Source: Mycogone perniciosa
Taxonomy: Eukaryota > Ascomycota > Sordariomycetes > Hypocreales > Hypocreaceae
Direction: 5' to 3'
Length of the DNA stretch: 64,000 bases
Assembly: GCA_025331125.1 (NCBI GenBank)
Contig: JAOALB010000197.1
Coordinates: 18,826-82,825 of the forward strand
Part shown: one piece after another, positions 36,791 to 47,956 of the stretch
How the letters are laid out: each line of letters begins with the position of its first letter
Position numbering within the stretch: the stretch's first letter is position 1
Position numbers and translations under genes: made by a program
The notes under the pieces: generated by a model
The model's input: the letters and a program-made list of their open reading frames with translations, nothing else
The model's database searches: none
Told to the model about the DNA's origin: nothing

Positions 36791-38152
36791 ATTTCATCCC
36801 CTTTATAACGTAGCACGCGAAACAGTATTTTGGGAGACCTCAGCTACCCTATGTATAATCGTGGTTCATCTTCTGGGGAGCTGTTGGGATAATACAACTT
36901 CACAAGTCTCTGCTGAACAGCTTCAATGTCCCTCCGCCTGTTTATGTGTGACCATGGTATTTTCTTCTTTTTTTTCCCAAGCGGCAGACCTTGACAGTTT
37001 AGGGGAATAGTTTGTGGCAATTATGGTCCACGTCGAAGGCGTGACTGGTACTCTAATACCATGCAGCTTGCGATAAGAGAGTCTTGGAGGTGCGCCGTTT
37101 TATTTCATGCCTGCATGTCTGGTGGAGACTAAACAGGAGGGATGCAATACACTCGTACTAGTACTCGTACTATACGAGTAATAATACGTGAAAGGAAAGT
37201 ACGAGTAGAATACTCCGTAGCATCAGCATCAATGGACTGAATCACCTTCTCGGTTTATTTCCGGACCTCGTTTCGGATCTATAGTGGCACAGGTCCTGGA
37301 AATAGTAGATATCACTAAGACGCGAGTTGGCGAGGCCCGCAATAAACCCACATGGGAATGCACCAACTCCCGTCCACTGCTACTATTTCTGGAATATTCC
37401 TGTATAAACCGGGCGTTGACTTCGTTGGTGGCCATACTCGTAGATACTAATACGTAGCAGCAGTCGGAGCAATGTGTGCCACTGACTTGCTTAGGGTTAT
37501 AGCCATATCTCCCCGTATTAGTATACGCGATAAAAATCATTCAAGGCTGTAAGTGGACGTTATTCCCCAAGGGCTAACCCCCTTTATGGAATTTCGAGGA
37601 ACTAGATCAACAATCGAGTCGGACACTGTCAGCGAAACTAGTACTAGTACGGAGCACTAGTAGGATGTGCAAAAGTGTAGACCCGCACTTTAATGGTTGC
37701 CACTGATTATTCCCAAAAAGCACCTGACAAAGGAATTACGCTGTCAATTTAGTGCTAGGCCACCGTTTTCTCTCCTGCTTTCCAACTAGACCAGCTTAGT
37801 TAGCACATTTATATCAGCACTAAATTATTATGTCAAGTTAACTCCAGATGCTTACAAGTACTACTGCTACTAATATTAGAGCCATGATCCTTTTGGGGGT
37901 CTGCTCGTATTCATTTTGTTTGTGATTGAAGGCGGTACGAGTACTAACCATGCGTGGAGACGCCAGAGGCTGGTTCTCACACTATGGAAAGAAAGAAGCA
38001 GTTAGGAGTACTCCGCAGTAACCGGAGTATTAATCTCGTCTATATATTCACGAATAACCCCCAGTGCTATGGATGAAGCTGTGAGAAAAGTACACTGCTA
38101 ATACTAGTCGAATCCTCAAACCGGCCCCTGTCAAATTACACGAGTATTCAAA
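36791..38152. other. Intergenic region, normal composition
   Basis: Composition is normal again right of the AT block. TACTCCG/CGGAGTA and ACGAGTACTAGT-like words recur at about 37150–37220, 37640 and 38010. The last 150 bp are the promoter of the esterase gene. ORFs in this stretch are not convincing. Confidence 0.5.
38041..38048 (+). promoter_or_regulatory. Probable TATA box of the esterase gene
   Basis: TATATATTCA lies about 110 bp upstream of the start codon at 38153. A very similar TATATATATTCACTGAA stands about 110 bp upstream of the secreted-protein gene at 43453. Confidence 0.5.
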
Positions 38153-39120
38153 ATGGTTCAGCTCTCTCATCTCAACACCTTCATTGGTATCCTCGCTATT
38201 ATAGGGAGGGCACATGCAGGTGTTGTCCACACTGGCACTGGTTCTCCTGGTTGCGGCAAGTCACAAACATTCCTTGGTCAGTCTAAAGACTTTACCATCC
38301 AAAGCAGTGGTGGGCGCCGTACTTACAGAGTTCACCTTCCTTCCAACTATAAAATCAACCAGCCACAGCCTCTATTGCTTGGATACCATGGCAATGGCGA
38401 GGTTCCCAGTGATTTTGAATCGTACACACAATTTTCTGACGATTCTATCAACTCCAAAATGATTGCTGTCTATCCTGCCGGTGTTGGCGTATGTCATTTA
38501 TCCCACTTTCAAAGAGAGAGTGTAGAAGATTCTAACTTGACTAGAAACACTGGGAAGGGCCTTCATACGCAACTCCTGGGGTTAGTGATTTGGTATTCAC
38601 CACCGACCTCATTAACCAGCTGAAGAATGACTACTGCGTTGATACCTCCAGAATCTACGCCACGGGTAGGTCCAACGGTGGTGGCTTTGTCAATACTCTT
38701 GCATGCTCCCATGATCATGCTAGCGACTTCGCCGCCTTCGCCGCCTTCGCCGGTGCCATGTACACCGATGTCACAGGTAACGGGGGCTGCCATCCCTCAG
38801 TCCCGCGCCCCTTGTTCGAGATCCATGGCACTGGCGATAATACAATTCCGTACGATGGCGGCAGCGGAATGGGTGGTCCTGTGCCTGCTATTCCCGAGTG
38901 GCTCTCGCGCTGGGCAAGTAGGGATGGCTGTACAAGCAACACAACGACTCAACTACCGAACAATGTGCAGGATATTAATTGGACATGCCAAGGCATCAAG
39001 GGCATGTTGAGGCACCTTCGCTTGGATGATCACTCACATAAATATGCTGGCCAGAATGACCGCCAGATTTTTGTTTCACCTATTATTCTGAGTTGGCTAT
39101 CACGATTTACAAGCAACTAG
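38153..39120 (+). CDS. Secreted CE1-type esterase (feruloyl/acetyl esterase, PHB-depolymerase-like), 303 aa
   Basis: Exons 38153–38488 and 38545–39120 flank a 56-bp intron (GTATGT donor, CTAAC branch, CTAG acceptor, phase 0), total 912 nt. A signal peptide (MVQLSHLNTFIGILAIIGRAHA) precedes SPGCGKSQ. The alpha/beta-hydrolase core follows: LLLGYHGNGE, MIAVYPAGVG–KHWEGPSYATPG across the splice, and the nucleophile motif GRSNGGG with Ser155. Then come the Asp-side loop HGTGDNTIPYDGG and a terminal DDHSHKYAG region that could supply the His. The family releases ferulic or acetyl groups from plant cell-wall xylan outside the cell; the exact substrate is not provable here. The gene appears intact, and its length is near that of family members without a carbohydrate-binding module. 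Confidence 0.85.
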
Positions 39121-39400
39121 ACTAATCGGCCGGGCATAAGTTACCCTAGTAAGACTTTTATCTTTTGTCTTGTGCAGGCTATCCAATCCGCTACAAGGCG
39201 AAATCCGCCATAAAACACATCTAGCGATTCAGCTACTTGAGCTCTATGATATCCATTACTTTTAGCTGCGCGGTAGTAGCTGTAGTACTTGAACTATAAC
39301 CCAAGCCTTATCCTCGGTAGACATAATGATACTAATTTCGAGTCGATAACTAAACGCAATGGAAATACTGAAAACCTGGCCCCTTGAAGGAATATTGAAT

Positions 39401-40160
39401 TCACACAGTTATAACTGCAAATTCGGGAATTGAAAGACGCTTGATTTCTCTATCTATAGATAGGTCTGTGGCCGATGCCTTATAGTTGCGGCCATGATCC
39501 TGATGCCGTTTCTCAAGTGCCCAGATCACAGAAAAGAAAGGGTCAAAATATCTATCTGAGCAACGACCCAAGCCAGCCAGGCATGAATGCCGAAGCGCCC
39601 GCCTGTTCTGAATAGCGGTGGGGGACATATCACAGCTATCCATCATGTCAGAGCCTGAGCGACGTTGAGATGCTTTGTGAAGACCGTCATGTCACTCAGC
39701 GTTTTCTGGGCCGATTGGTTTATGGGATGTGCACTTTGAAGCCGTCTTTGTGCCAGGGAAGCTAGCTGGTGAACGAGGACCTCAAGTAGCTGAGTCCGTC
39801 CTGAAATCATCATCTCATATATGGTATCAACCAAATTCCACATCAAAGCCAAGCTCTGATAATTTATGACAACTTCCAGCTGGATAAACACCTCTTGAAC
39901 CACCTTGCCAGCAAGATATCCTTGGTTGCGTACGAAGAGATCCGAAGTGAAAGTAAAGTTTCGGTAAATTGCTATACTGCTTGTAATATGTTGTGGGTAC
40001 TTGGGGTCTTGATCATGGCGTATCCATATCCTTCTGGCAGCTCAATCACATCAGAGATCCAGCTACGGATGCATGTGAGCACTTCTATGAGTGCTGTTTC
40101 AGGCGAAAGGATGTTTGGCACCGAGACAATCTTTATGTGTTGCTGTACATGAACCCTCCG
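39401..40160 (-). pseudogene. Decayed or unresolved hypothetical gene
   Basis: Three protein-like minus-strand stretches follow one another. About 40150–39985 reads HVQQHIKIVSVPNILSPETA … HNILQAV, ending at a GTATAG donor. About 39907–39650 reads VVQEVFIQLEVVINYQSLAL … TKHLNVAQAL. About 39660–39401 reads MMDSCDMSPTAIQNRRALRH … LSIPEFAVITV. The first two can be joined by an intron, but the last lies in another frame with no plausible intron, suggesting a frameshift. The helical, Leu-rich character would suit a transcription-factor regulatory domain, but no Zn2Cys6 motif is visible, so no function is assigned. Confidence 0.35.
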
Positions 40161-40712
40161 CTATTTCTCCATTTCTTTTCCGTGGTTTAACGGACCACAT
40201 GCTAAGAGTTCTCTTGGATATTGTCGTCACTCCTTCGAAAGTCCCCATTTTCTAATTGCTCATTATACATTGGTTTCCTATATTCTTGATTAATATTCTT
40301 ACTTCACCCATAAATCGAACTACTGGTGTACTACGCCTATGTGGCCTTGAACCCATGCCCATGTTCCATGTGCGTCATGACTTTCCTCAACTTGAACCCT
40401 GCTGTCTGATACAGGCTTTTTGACATAAAGGTAGATGCTTGCCCAATTCCTTTTGTTCTCCAACTTATCTATAGGCTAGCTCTGTGTGTTTCTCCGAAGG
40501 TCCGACAGCGTGCTGGATTCTTGGCCGTGGCACCAGCACGTGATGAGGCCGGAGGGGTGGTAGTTGTGGATCCATATCAGGGGCGAGCTTGGCCTTACTT
40601 TGAAGCGCTGGGCAGTACAAAACTTCATATTTGACATCCGGAAGGTATCATACAAGAAGACTGGTTGCTGCACAGTTGCCCAATCTCACAACAAGATTAT
40701 GCTCTAGTTTAC
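40161..40712. other. Intergenic, no gene seen
   Basis: No supported coding stretch. A small minus ORF (40673–40476) is not recognisable. Confidence 0.4.
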
Positions 40713-40751
40713 GGAGAGGTGATGCGGAGAGGTGATGCGGAGCGGCGATGC
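40713..40751. repeat. Three tandem 13-bp repeats
   Basis: Two exact copies of GGAGAGGTGATGC (40713–40725, 40726–40738) are followed by a variant GGAGCGGCGATGC (40739–40751). Confidence 0.9.
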
Positions 40752-40972
40752 TTGGCAGCGGAGTTTTTGTCAACAAAGTGGAGGCGGTAAAAACCAGGTT
40801 ATAACGACACCCCTTGTAGTACGAATCAAGTTATGTTAGTATGGACATTGTAGATACCTGAGCGAGCTAATCAACAAATTGAAAAGGGGGACCCTGTTAA
40901 ACCTGTGGCTAGGCAAACTTAGACACCAAGTCTACACACCACAAAATGCCGCTGTAGACCCGATCTTCTCAG

Positions 40973-41976
40973 GTCGTTTTGGTTACAGGACAACGGGTTG
41001 ACAGAACACTAGAATCTGCTTTCCAATGTATTTTCTGACAGAGTAGATGATAAATTAAGCCCTATTCTGAGCAAGTAGAATTTATCATTATTGCTAACCT
41101 GACACGTACAATGTGTTCGACAGACAAATGGACGGGGTCTCGTACGTCATTCATGTTGCCTCTCCCGAGGTTAATGGTGACAAAATGGCCAATGCTCTGG
41201 CCAATTATGCAGCTTCCGCCATTAACATAACCCCAAATATTCTTTAGGTTGCTTCTAAGGCTCCGTTCATAAAGTGAGCCATCATCACTTCATCAGTAAC
41301 GCTTCTCAGCGCAAACACCCTTTCCAACGGCTCTGATAAGATTTTCACTTGTAAGTCAACTCCTTCAATGGAATTGTATATCTAATATTGATTCTATAGA
41401 CCAAATCCCAATCTCAAAGGAATTCATTTCTCCTATGTAATCTCCAAAGTTTTAGCAGCCCAATCTGTTATTAAGTACGGAGTAGGCTGCTACCATTAAG
41501 CCTCATTATACCATTGCCATTATATTCCCTCGGGCGACAGTGGGGCGCGGCGAGCTTTTTTGCAACCCAAAAGTGCTTATTTTCGCTGGAAACAGCGCCT
41601 CCTTAGCTCCTCCTTTTGGCGTTCCGCTCTTCACAGTCATGTCATTCCTGTCACATATCGACGATGTTTCTGTAACCCACATAGAAGCTCTCAAAATTGA
41701 CGTGTCTCCCGGTGCAGTCAGGCACATTCTTCCGATTGTGAATACTTCCGCTAAACCAGATGCATTTTCTTGGGCACGATATTGTGAGTATCGTCAGAGC
41801 TGAGTTTCCAGGTGTTGTTAAGAGTGGCACTTTGATCCTTTGGTTCATCGGTCCCCACACTTAAATTCCTTGTGGATAGTTTGGAATACGACTGGTTGTT
41901 AGGGATAAAGTTCAAAGGCTATAAGGATGCAGTAGACGTCGTGGGACGAATTATTGGATTACCTCCACATAACTAG
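40973..41976 (+). pseudogene. NAD(P)-dependent epimerase/dehydratase-type SDR pseudogene
   Basis: A short VVLVTG remnant of the Rossmann start (40973) is followed, after a large loss, by NVFDRQMDGVSYVIHVASPE (from 41110). Next come NIL*VASKAPFIK*AIITSS, a GTAAGT donor at about 41350, and SYVISKVLAAQSVIKYG. A frameshift leads to TVGRGELFCNPKVLI … SHIDDVSVTHIEALKIDV. The C-terminal tail ends FKGYKDAVDVVGRIIG with a TAG at 41974–41976. This is the order of dihydroflavonol/cinnamoyl-reductase-like short-chain dehydrogenases. At least two in-frame stops, a frameshift and the missing N-terminal half of the cofactor domain make it non-functional. Confidence 0.8.
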
Positions 41977-43452
41977 TCCACACACATCGCCGGCTTGATA
42001 AGAAAAGCGCGATGGATCAGATATTTTCTTACGGGACCAATGAGAGCCAACTCTTTGAACCTTTGCCTGGTAATAAAACGAGTACCCCAAAGCGCTGAAA
42101 GTACACAATGTAGCACGCATTCAACTAGTTCTTTTTACCCTTGATCAATTAAGTCTTTCCAGCTCCACTTTAACTCTTTTCACAGCCTCTTGCAAGTTAC
42201 CAAGCACCTTCTCACCTTCGTTTACTATATATACGAAAGACAGTAGCTTGTTCCGGGCAATATTTACGCTTAATTCAGGCGAAGCTATAATATATACATG
42301 GTGCTACTGACTAGCTGAATCATTAAGCATTCATTTAATTCCTAGGTGATTGTTAGCTGCGCATTTAACTCAGAAGGAGCCCAATCCGAACCGCTAGTAC
42401 CTATCCACTTATTATGTATATTTATAAGCTTTTCTTCTTGGACCTGATTAGGAGGAGCTTATTTCTTAATCAGTGCATTTATTTTTAGGGATGGAGTATG
42501 GATCGTCTAACAGTACTCTCTTATATCGTCTGCACTTTACGGAGTACAGACAACGTAGTTACAATTTGTTATAGACCCAGTTTCTACTAATTATGCATAA
42601 TTCTAATATACTGGCTATCTATTCAGTATTTAATAAAGAGTTGATAGAGGTGAGGGAGGGATATTTACTCACCCATAGTAGCAGAATCGGACATACTAGC
42701 CAATTTATGAATTAAGAACAACATTTGACTATTAGTCTTGATAGTAATCCTTGCTATAAATTTTATGTATGACGATTTCCTAGTATATATTTATCAGATA
42801 TGGAAATGCAGGCTGGGTCCCTGGATTCTGGAATACAAAGATAAGAGCATTATTCCTTTATTTCACGCCTTGATCCACAATAACTGGCCATATAATGTTG
42901 TGGGGTTTTCTTCCAACCAATGAAATACGACTTTCGGGGTTAACCAAGGTAATCCCACAGAAGGATTCTAGCACCATAATGAAGGCGAGATCGTCTCGCC
43001 CAGCAACAGTGGTAACTAGCCAAGATGTTCCAAATCTTAGCTTGAATCTACGAGTAGATGAACTGCGGAATAAAGTTACTAGGTCCAGACAGGGTAAAAT
43101 CAGCCTGCCTGTTTCTGATAGGTAAAAGAGGGATGTACTTAGTTTCGCAACCCCTAGGCATACAGCATCTACGGGCAACATGACACCCAGGATGCCCTGC
43201 AGGGATAGCCTGTATAGACGGAGTACTTCCAATTCCTCAAGGCCATCGAAGGGTCTAACCACGTGCAACTATCTTGCATCAAAACAGAGCGCAGCGGCGA
43301 TCACCATGACTATCATATGGCACTATGCCAATAAAGTATATATATTCACTGAATTCTCTCAGTCCTCAAGCAACTAGACCTGCCGATCACACACAAACAC
43401 TTTCGCACTCCTCTCTACAGACTACAAGACCTATAAGAGATCTAGCTTCACA
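41977..43452. other. Intergenic region, no confident gene
   Basis: A 136-codon minus ORF (43268–42858) and an overlapping plus ORF (42895–43125) exist, but neither is recognisable. The promoter of the secreted-protein gene lies at the right end. Confidence 0.4.
43337..43348 (+). promoter_or_regulatory. Probable TATA box of the small secreted protein gene
   Basis: GTATATATATTCACTG lies about 110 bp before the start codon at 43453 and resembles the element upstream of the esterase gene. Confidence 0.5.
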
Positions 43453-44018
43453 ATGCAACTCCTCGTCATCCTCGCCCTCGCTGGCCTTGGCGTCGCTATG
43501 CCAGCTCCAGAATCATCCACTGCCGCGACTCCAGTGGCTTCTGTCCTCCCCGACACTAAGATAGTTCTTGGCCAAAAGACCGACTACGCTATCATTAACC
43601 CAGACGATGCCCATAAGAGATTATTGGAGAAGTGGAACCCTGATCATATTGTCCACTCGGATAACCTGCTTAAGTACTTTGAGGACCATAAGGGCGCCAA
43701 TTATACCATCTATATCAGCGATACTCGCCAAGTAATGAATCTCAGTACCGTTGATTTATTGCCTACTAAGGAGGGAGACAATAAGAGAGAGGTTCCTGAG
43801 TAAGTCGATGATATAAATGCCTAAACGAGAGCGCTAGGTCTAATATTATATCAAGCTCCTGCTATAGCACTTATTCTCATTGGTCTGAGCAAACTTCGTC
43901 CTGGTGGGATGCATGGAAAAAGCTTGATGAATGCTTTTTCAACGAAAAGAGTAAAGGCCAGGCAAGCGTAGCTTTCACAAAAACTTATTCTAAGGCTATT
44001 GAAACAAACGCTAAGTAG
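43453..44018 (+). CDS. Small secreted protein, probably truncated (165 aa)
   Basis: Exons 43453–43799 and 43868–44018 flank a 68-bp intron (GTAAGT donor, CTAAT branch, CTATAG acceptor; GA|C join), total 498 nt. A clear signal peptide (MQLLVILALAGLGVAMPAPE) is followed by a polar protein with WNPDHIVHSDNLLKYFEDH, one N-glycosylation-type NYT, and after the splice a Trp-rich HWSEQTSSWWDAWKKLDEC. It stops at TAG 44016–44018, but the same frame remains open for 60 more codons to 44200, so this stop is probably a later mutation. Without splicing the ORF would end at 43803 (116 aa). Family not recognised; effector-like by size and secretion only. Confidence 0.6.
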
Positions 44019-44200
44019 ATTTCCCCTCCTCTCCTTTCCAAGAACTATTACGATTTCGATCAAGACAAATATTTTATATATAGGCTTGAGCTCAATATTA
44101 TTAACGATGTTCTTAGTATTTCTGCTGGTTTTGCGGTTACTGAGACCTGGAGTAAGAGTATAGCTAGTAAGCTATTATTAGGTTATTCTACTCCTCTGTA
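44019..44200 (+). pseudogene. In-frame downstream remnant of the small secreted protein
   Basis: Directly after the TAG the frame reads ISPPLLSKNYYDFDQDKYFI … INDVLSISAGFAVTETWSKS and ends at TAA 44198–44200. The composition is protein-like and continuous with the upstream exon, supporting a longer ancestral product of about 226 residues. Confidence 0.5.
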
Positions 44201-45418
44201 ATATTAGCTGATACAATAACATAGGAACCTGCTTTATTCCCGCCAAAACAGTTGGCCAGGCCTTTGTCCAGAAAAAGATTGTCTGCGGATGGATCTGGGA
44301 GGAGAAATGCAGGAGATGCCGAGTGACGGAAAACCTGCTCCAGATACCCTTTAGGTGGTGCCAGGGCTCCCGTTAAGGATGAAGACAGTGTCCGAACTGG
44401 TTGCAGCACTGGGTGGAAGAATGTCCAATGCTAAGCGTTTGCAGAACACTAGCACTGATCCTTAATCTGATTATTCCAAGGACGATCTCCACACCCCATT
44501 TGACTTCCGGAATCTCGACAAAAGACTACAGTATGATTCTCGAGATACATTTTATGTTACGGATTTCATTTCCTCAATACCACAGGGCGATACTCATATT
44601 TGCAGGGAATTGTGGGAGGTACACACTTTTTACTTCATACAGATATAGTTGAGCATTGCATTACATTCTATATATTCAGGAAATGTACTTACACAACATT
44701 CATCCGCTGCAGTCCTAAGCTGCCAACGGTGAAAAACGAACATTTTGTCTATAACCCTTATTGTATTGACCATTATTTCAATCTGATGTGACATGCGGTA
44801 CAATTTGGCCAGTATCATGATCAAGTGCTTGTCTGGAAAACTAAGGCTAGAGTATTCTTCCCTACCATAGGACACTCCCGCATCTCAACTTTGGGGGTGA
44901 TTTGGTACTCGATATCTGAAAGCCTGGGCATGCGTGCATGGTGGGCACATGTATTTGCTGGTTCTACTTAGTAAGTGACTGGGCCTTGATATCTAATCGA
45001 CATACCCGTTTTCAGCCCAGTACTACGTACATCTATGGATGGAACCTTCATTTTGTTACTTAATTTGAACTAGTGAGCCTCTGGGATTCATTCTTTGATG
45101 TCGGGCACATAGGCTGCCGTTGAGCGGTGACTACATGCTTAGGCGATGTCAAATATACGTGCTGGTGGGAGAGCTCTTCATCTTTTGCAGATATTTATAA
45201 CTACTTGCCCACCTATTTAGAAAGAGCACCAAAGAAACCCTGTCTACACACCTCTACTGTATTCATGCCGCCGCTACGAGCTCTGTCCTGCCAATTCATA
45301 TGCACTCTTCTGTAACTCCATATGTCATTGGCGGTATACATCCACACATTCCGTCTCCTTGGACTAATTAGCCAAATTCCAGCCCTAATACAACTTATAA
45401 TAAAACGTTATTTATGTA
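44201..45418. other. Intergenic, no gene seen
   Basis: Only short, unrecognisable ORFs on both strands. The right end is the TA target site of the transposon at 45419. Confidence 0.45.
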
Positions 45419-45510
45419 CCCGTTGGTGGGCCCTCTGGAAACCAACTGTTGGACTTCGCCCAACAGTTGGCCATAAAAGTCCTGATACACCACAAAGGTC
45501 CAATACATTT
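45419..45510 (+). repeat. Left terminal inverted repeat
   Basis: It begins CCCGTTGGTGGG. It contains an internal hairpin, CCAACTGTTGG–acttcgc–CCAACAGTTGG, and then imperfect tandem units of ATAAAAGTCCTGATACACC type. Confidence 0.9.
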
Positions 45511-46439
45511 AGCCGCTACCTGCATTCATTCTAGTTACATGCAAATTTATATATACCCACAACAACAATACGTATCATCTCAAACATCACAACCTAACTG
45601 CATTAACAATGACCACTAACTCTGCCGCATTTAAAGCCGCAATAGCTATTTTATAAGACTGTAAACGACCTCCTTGTCGCGGTACGAGAAAACCTTTTTC
45701 TTTCCGTGCCGCCGCTACTCAATACCGCATTAGTATATTAAGTATATAAAGGGCAATCGCCTCTATTAATCGGCCAGACCCTTTTCCTTGCATCAATAGT
45801 CGGCTACAGGCTCTTATAAACGATAAAGATAATTCCCTTATTATATATATCTACTGGCTTTAATAAGGCGGTTTTCCTGCCACTAAAGTATAGATCGTTA
45901 ACGCAGCTAACTAACTTTGGCAACGACAAGACCTTAATATCCCCGATTTATCTAAAGCAGTGGTTTAATAAGCTATGCAACAACGACCTATTATCCTCAG
46001 CCAGATATTAAATGCCTCTTAAGGAAATAGAAGTTGCAGCTCTATTAATATTGGACTTAGCCCCTTTAATAATAATGATAATGATGACGACGATAACGAG
46101 CCGATACAAGAGCCAACACAAGAGCCAATACAAAAGCCGATACAAGCACCAAATAAAGATATTATTAATATCCTATTATCGCCACCAGCTAGCCACTTCA
46201 ACGACTATATCGAGATGCCTTTATCGCTAATAATGCCACCTCTTCCTCTATTAAATAAAGAGCGCTATAAAAAGATAATAAAAGAGATAGCTGAATAGCG
46301 GGCAAGCCGAGAACTAGATAAATAAATAGCTAAGAAGAAATTAAGCATTTATAATGGATTTTAATATACTGTAATAAAATAGAAATAATTATTGCGTAAA
46401 GAAATATACATGAACTTTAGCTGTAGCTCTATAGGAAAA

Positions 46440-46531
46440 AAGTGTATCGGACTTTTATGGTGTATCAGGACTTTTATGGCCAACTATTGGGCGAAGTCCA
46501 ACATTTGGTTTCCAGAGGACCCACCAACGGG
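46440..46531 (-). repeat. Right terminal inverted repeat
   Basis: This is the reverse complement of the left repeat with only a handful of mismatches. It is followed immediately by TA at 46532–46533. Confidence 0.9.
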
Positions 46532-46571
46532 TAAACATATGATAGTTTCCTATAATAGGATATCTCTATTA

Positions 46572-47523
46572 TTAATATGTGGCGGGTAATAGTGACAGTG
46601 AGCCTCCATCTGTTAAAACGATAGTCCCGGTCAAGTACCCCCCCGCACGACTGGTAAGGTATAAGATGCAGCCAGCCATATCCTCTTCTGTGCCAATACG
46701 CTCTACTGGCACTATAGTCTTGAGATCGACATCTTTAAACCTCTCGAGGAAGCCTGCTGCAGAATCTGCGGGATACACTATAGCATGTTAACCCCTTATT
46801 TGTCAGTTATAGGAGCCGACTTACATCCAGGAGCGATCATGTTCGAACGAATCCCATACGGTACTAAACCAGTCGCTAACTGTTTCGTCAAATGCGTTAC
46901 AGCAGCTTTACTCTGCGCGTATGCATAGTTTCCAGGCGTTTTCCTGTTGAATCCAGCAACACTGCCAGTAGTGATGACCTGGCTGCTTTGTGTGATATTT
47001 CCTTTCCTATTGCCCTTGTCCAGTAGTCCTAGGAAAGCCACCACCGTATACCAGACTCCGGCTATGTTAGCAGCAAATGTGCTCAGGTAGTCATCGAAAT
47101 CCGTCTTCCACAGCTCGGATTGGAATTCTTCGACTGTCGTCTCTGGAGTAAATGTGTGCCGTGGGCCTGTCTGGCCGGCGTTGGCGATGAGGACATTGAT
47201 GAATCCGACCTCGGTGCTGATTTGATTTACCGCCGCCGTAAGACACTCTCGCGAGGTCACATCGGTTACGATAGGGACCAAAATGTCGGTAAACCCTGAA
47301 GATTCCACAGCCTCTTTAAGAACTTCCTCGCGTCGGCCAAGGATATACACCTTTGCTGCCCCATTAGATGCCAGGGCTTTTGCCATCATCAGGCCAATGC
47401 CTACAGGCCTTAGCGTTAATAACATTAGGTCTTCAATAACTACTAACCTGAACCACCCCCTGTGATAACAGCCACGAGCCCGTTGACTGAGAAAAGCTCT
47501 GCAGCCTTGAGAGATGAAGCCAT
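46572..47523 (-). CDS. Short-chain dehydrogenase/reductase (classical SDR), 285 aa
   Basis: Exons 47523–47448, 47400–46825 and 46777–46572 flank two 47-bp introns (GTTAGT…TGTAG and GTAAGT…ATAG), total 858 nt, both phase 1. The Rossmann nucleotide motif TGGGSGIG is at residues 21–28 and is split by the first intron. Next come ILGRR after beta-2, NAG at 99–101, catalytic Ser172 (TTGSVAGF) and Tyr186/Lys190 (YAQSK). It ends GCILYLTSRAGGYLTGTIVLTDGG, the usual SDR C-terminus. It is an NAD(P)-dependent oxidoreductase; the substrate is unknown and no cluster partner is obvious. The stop codon is only 40 bp from the transposon end at 46531, so the terminator region was probably affected by that insertion. 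The gene itself looks intact. Confidence 0.9.
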
Positions 47524-47956
47524 GATGAACGACGGGGATTCTAAAAATTTGTGTTCTGTTTTCTAAAACGCATAAAGAGAATGGATAATGAAGCAGAATT
47601 TAAATAAATCCATCTGACGTAAGACAGACGACGGAGCCACCGGATACAAATGGGTCGAAGCGCCCTAAGTGGAACTAAGCTAGCGCTTATTATATATAAG
47701 AGGCGTTACGAACTTGAATAAAAACCAGAAAAAAGGTAACTCGCGATGCCTATCACAACGCTTTTTTTTTCGTGTTTTTCATGGAAAGACAATGGAGGAG
47801 TAAGAAGGGGTCAATGTAAATAGGATATAGCATTGTATGGAGCGACTTTAGTTTCAAAGTTCATGGGGATTTTGTATTAACAAAGTCTAGCTAGGCTTGA
47901 CCTTTTATACAGCGGAATTAAACACTTCCGGGGCCGTTAATGGTACATTGAACGGC
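47524..47956. other. Intergenic spacer
   Basis: Contains the SDR promoter and the 3' flank of the Cys-repeat pseudogene. Nothing else is seen. Confidence 0.5.

Larger units (their letters stand above)
45419..46531. mobile_element. Fot1/pogo-like DNA transposon, internally deleted or decayed (1113 bp)
   Basis: It is bounded by 92-bp near-identical terminal inverted repeats beginning CCCGTTGGTGGG and flanked on both sides by TA, the target duplication of the Tc1/mariner–pogo superfamily. The interior (about 45610–46370, plus strand) keeps a broken frame. It starts MTTNSAAFKAAIAIL, followed by a stop, and is consistent with an N-terminal helix-turn-helix region of pogo-type transposases. A stretch of EPIQEPTQEPIQKPIQ-type repeats follows, ending RYKKIIKEIAE then a stop. 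There are several stops, and the DDE catalytic part is missing, so the copy is non-autonomous. Confidence 0.8.

Noticed and set aside
42858..43268. 136-codon minus ORF
   Set aside because: Leu-rich with no recognisable motif, and a plus-strand ORF overlaps it; insufficient evidence.
44188..44409. 73-codon minus ORF near the secreted-protein gene
   Set aside because: No homology recognised and no start context; probably chance.
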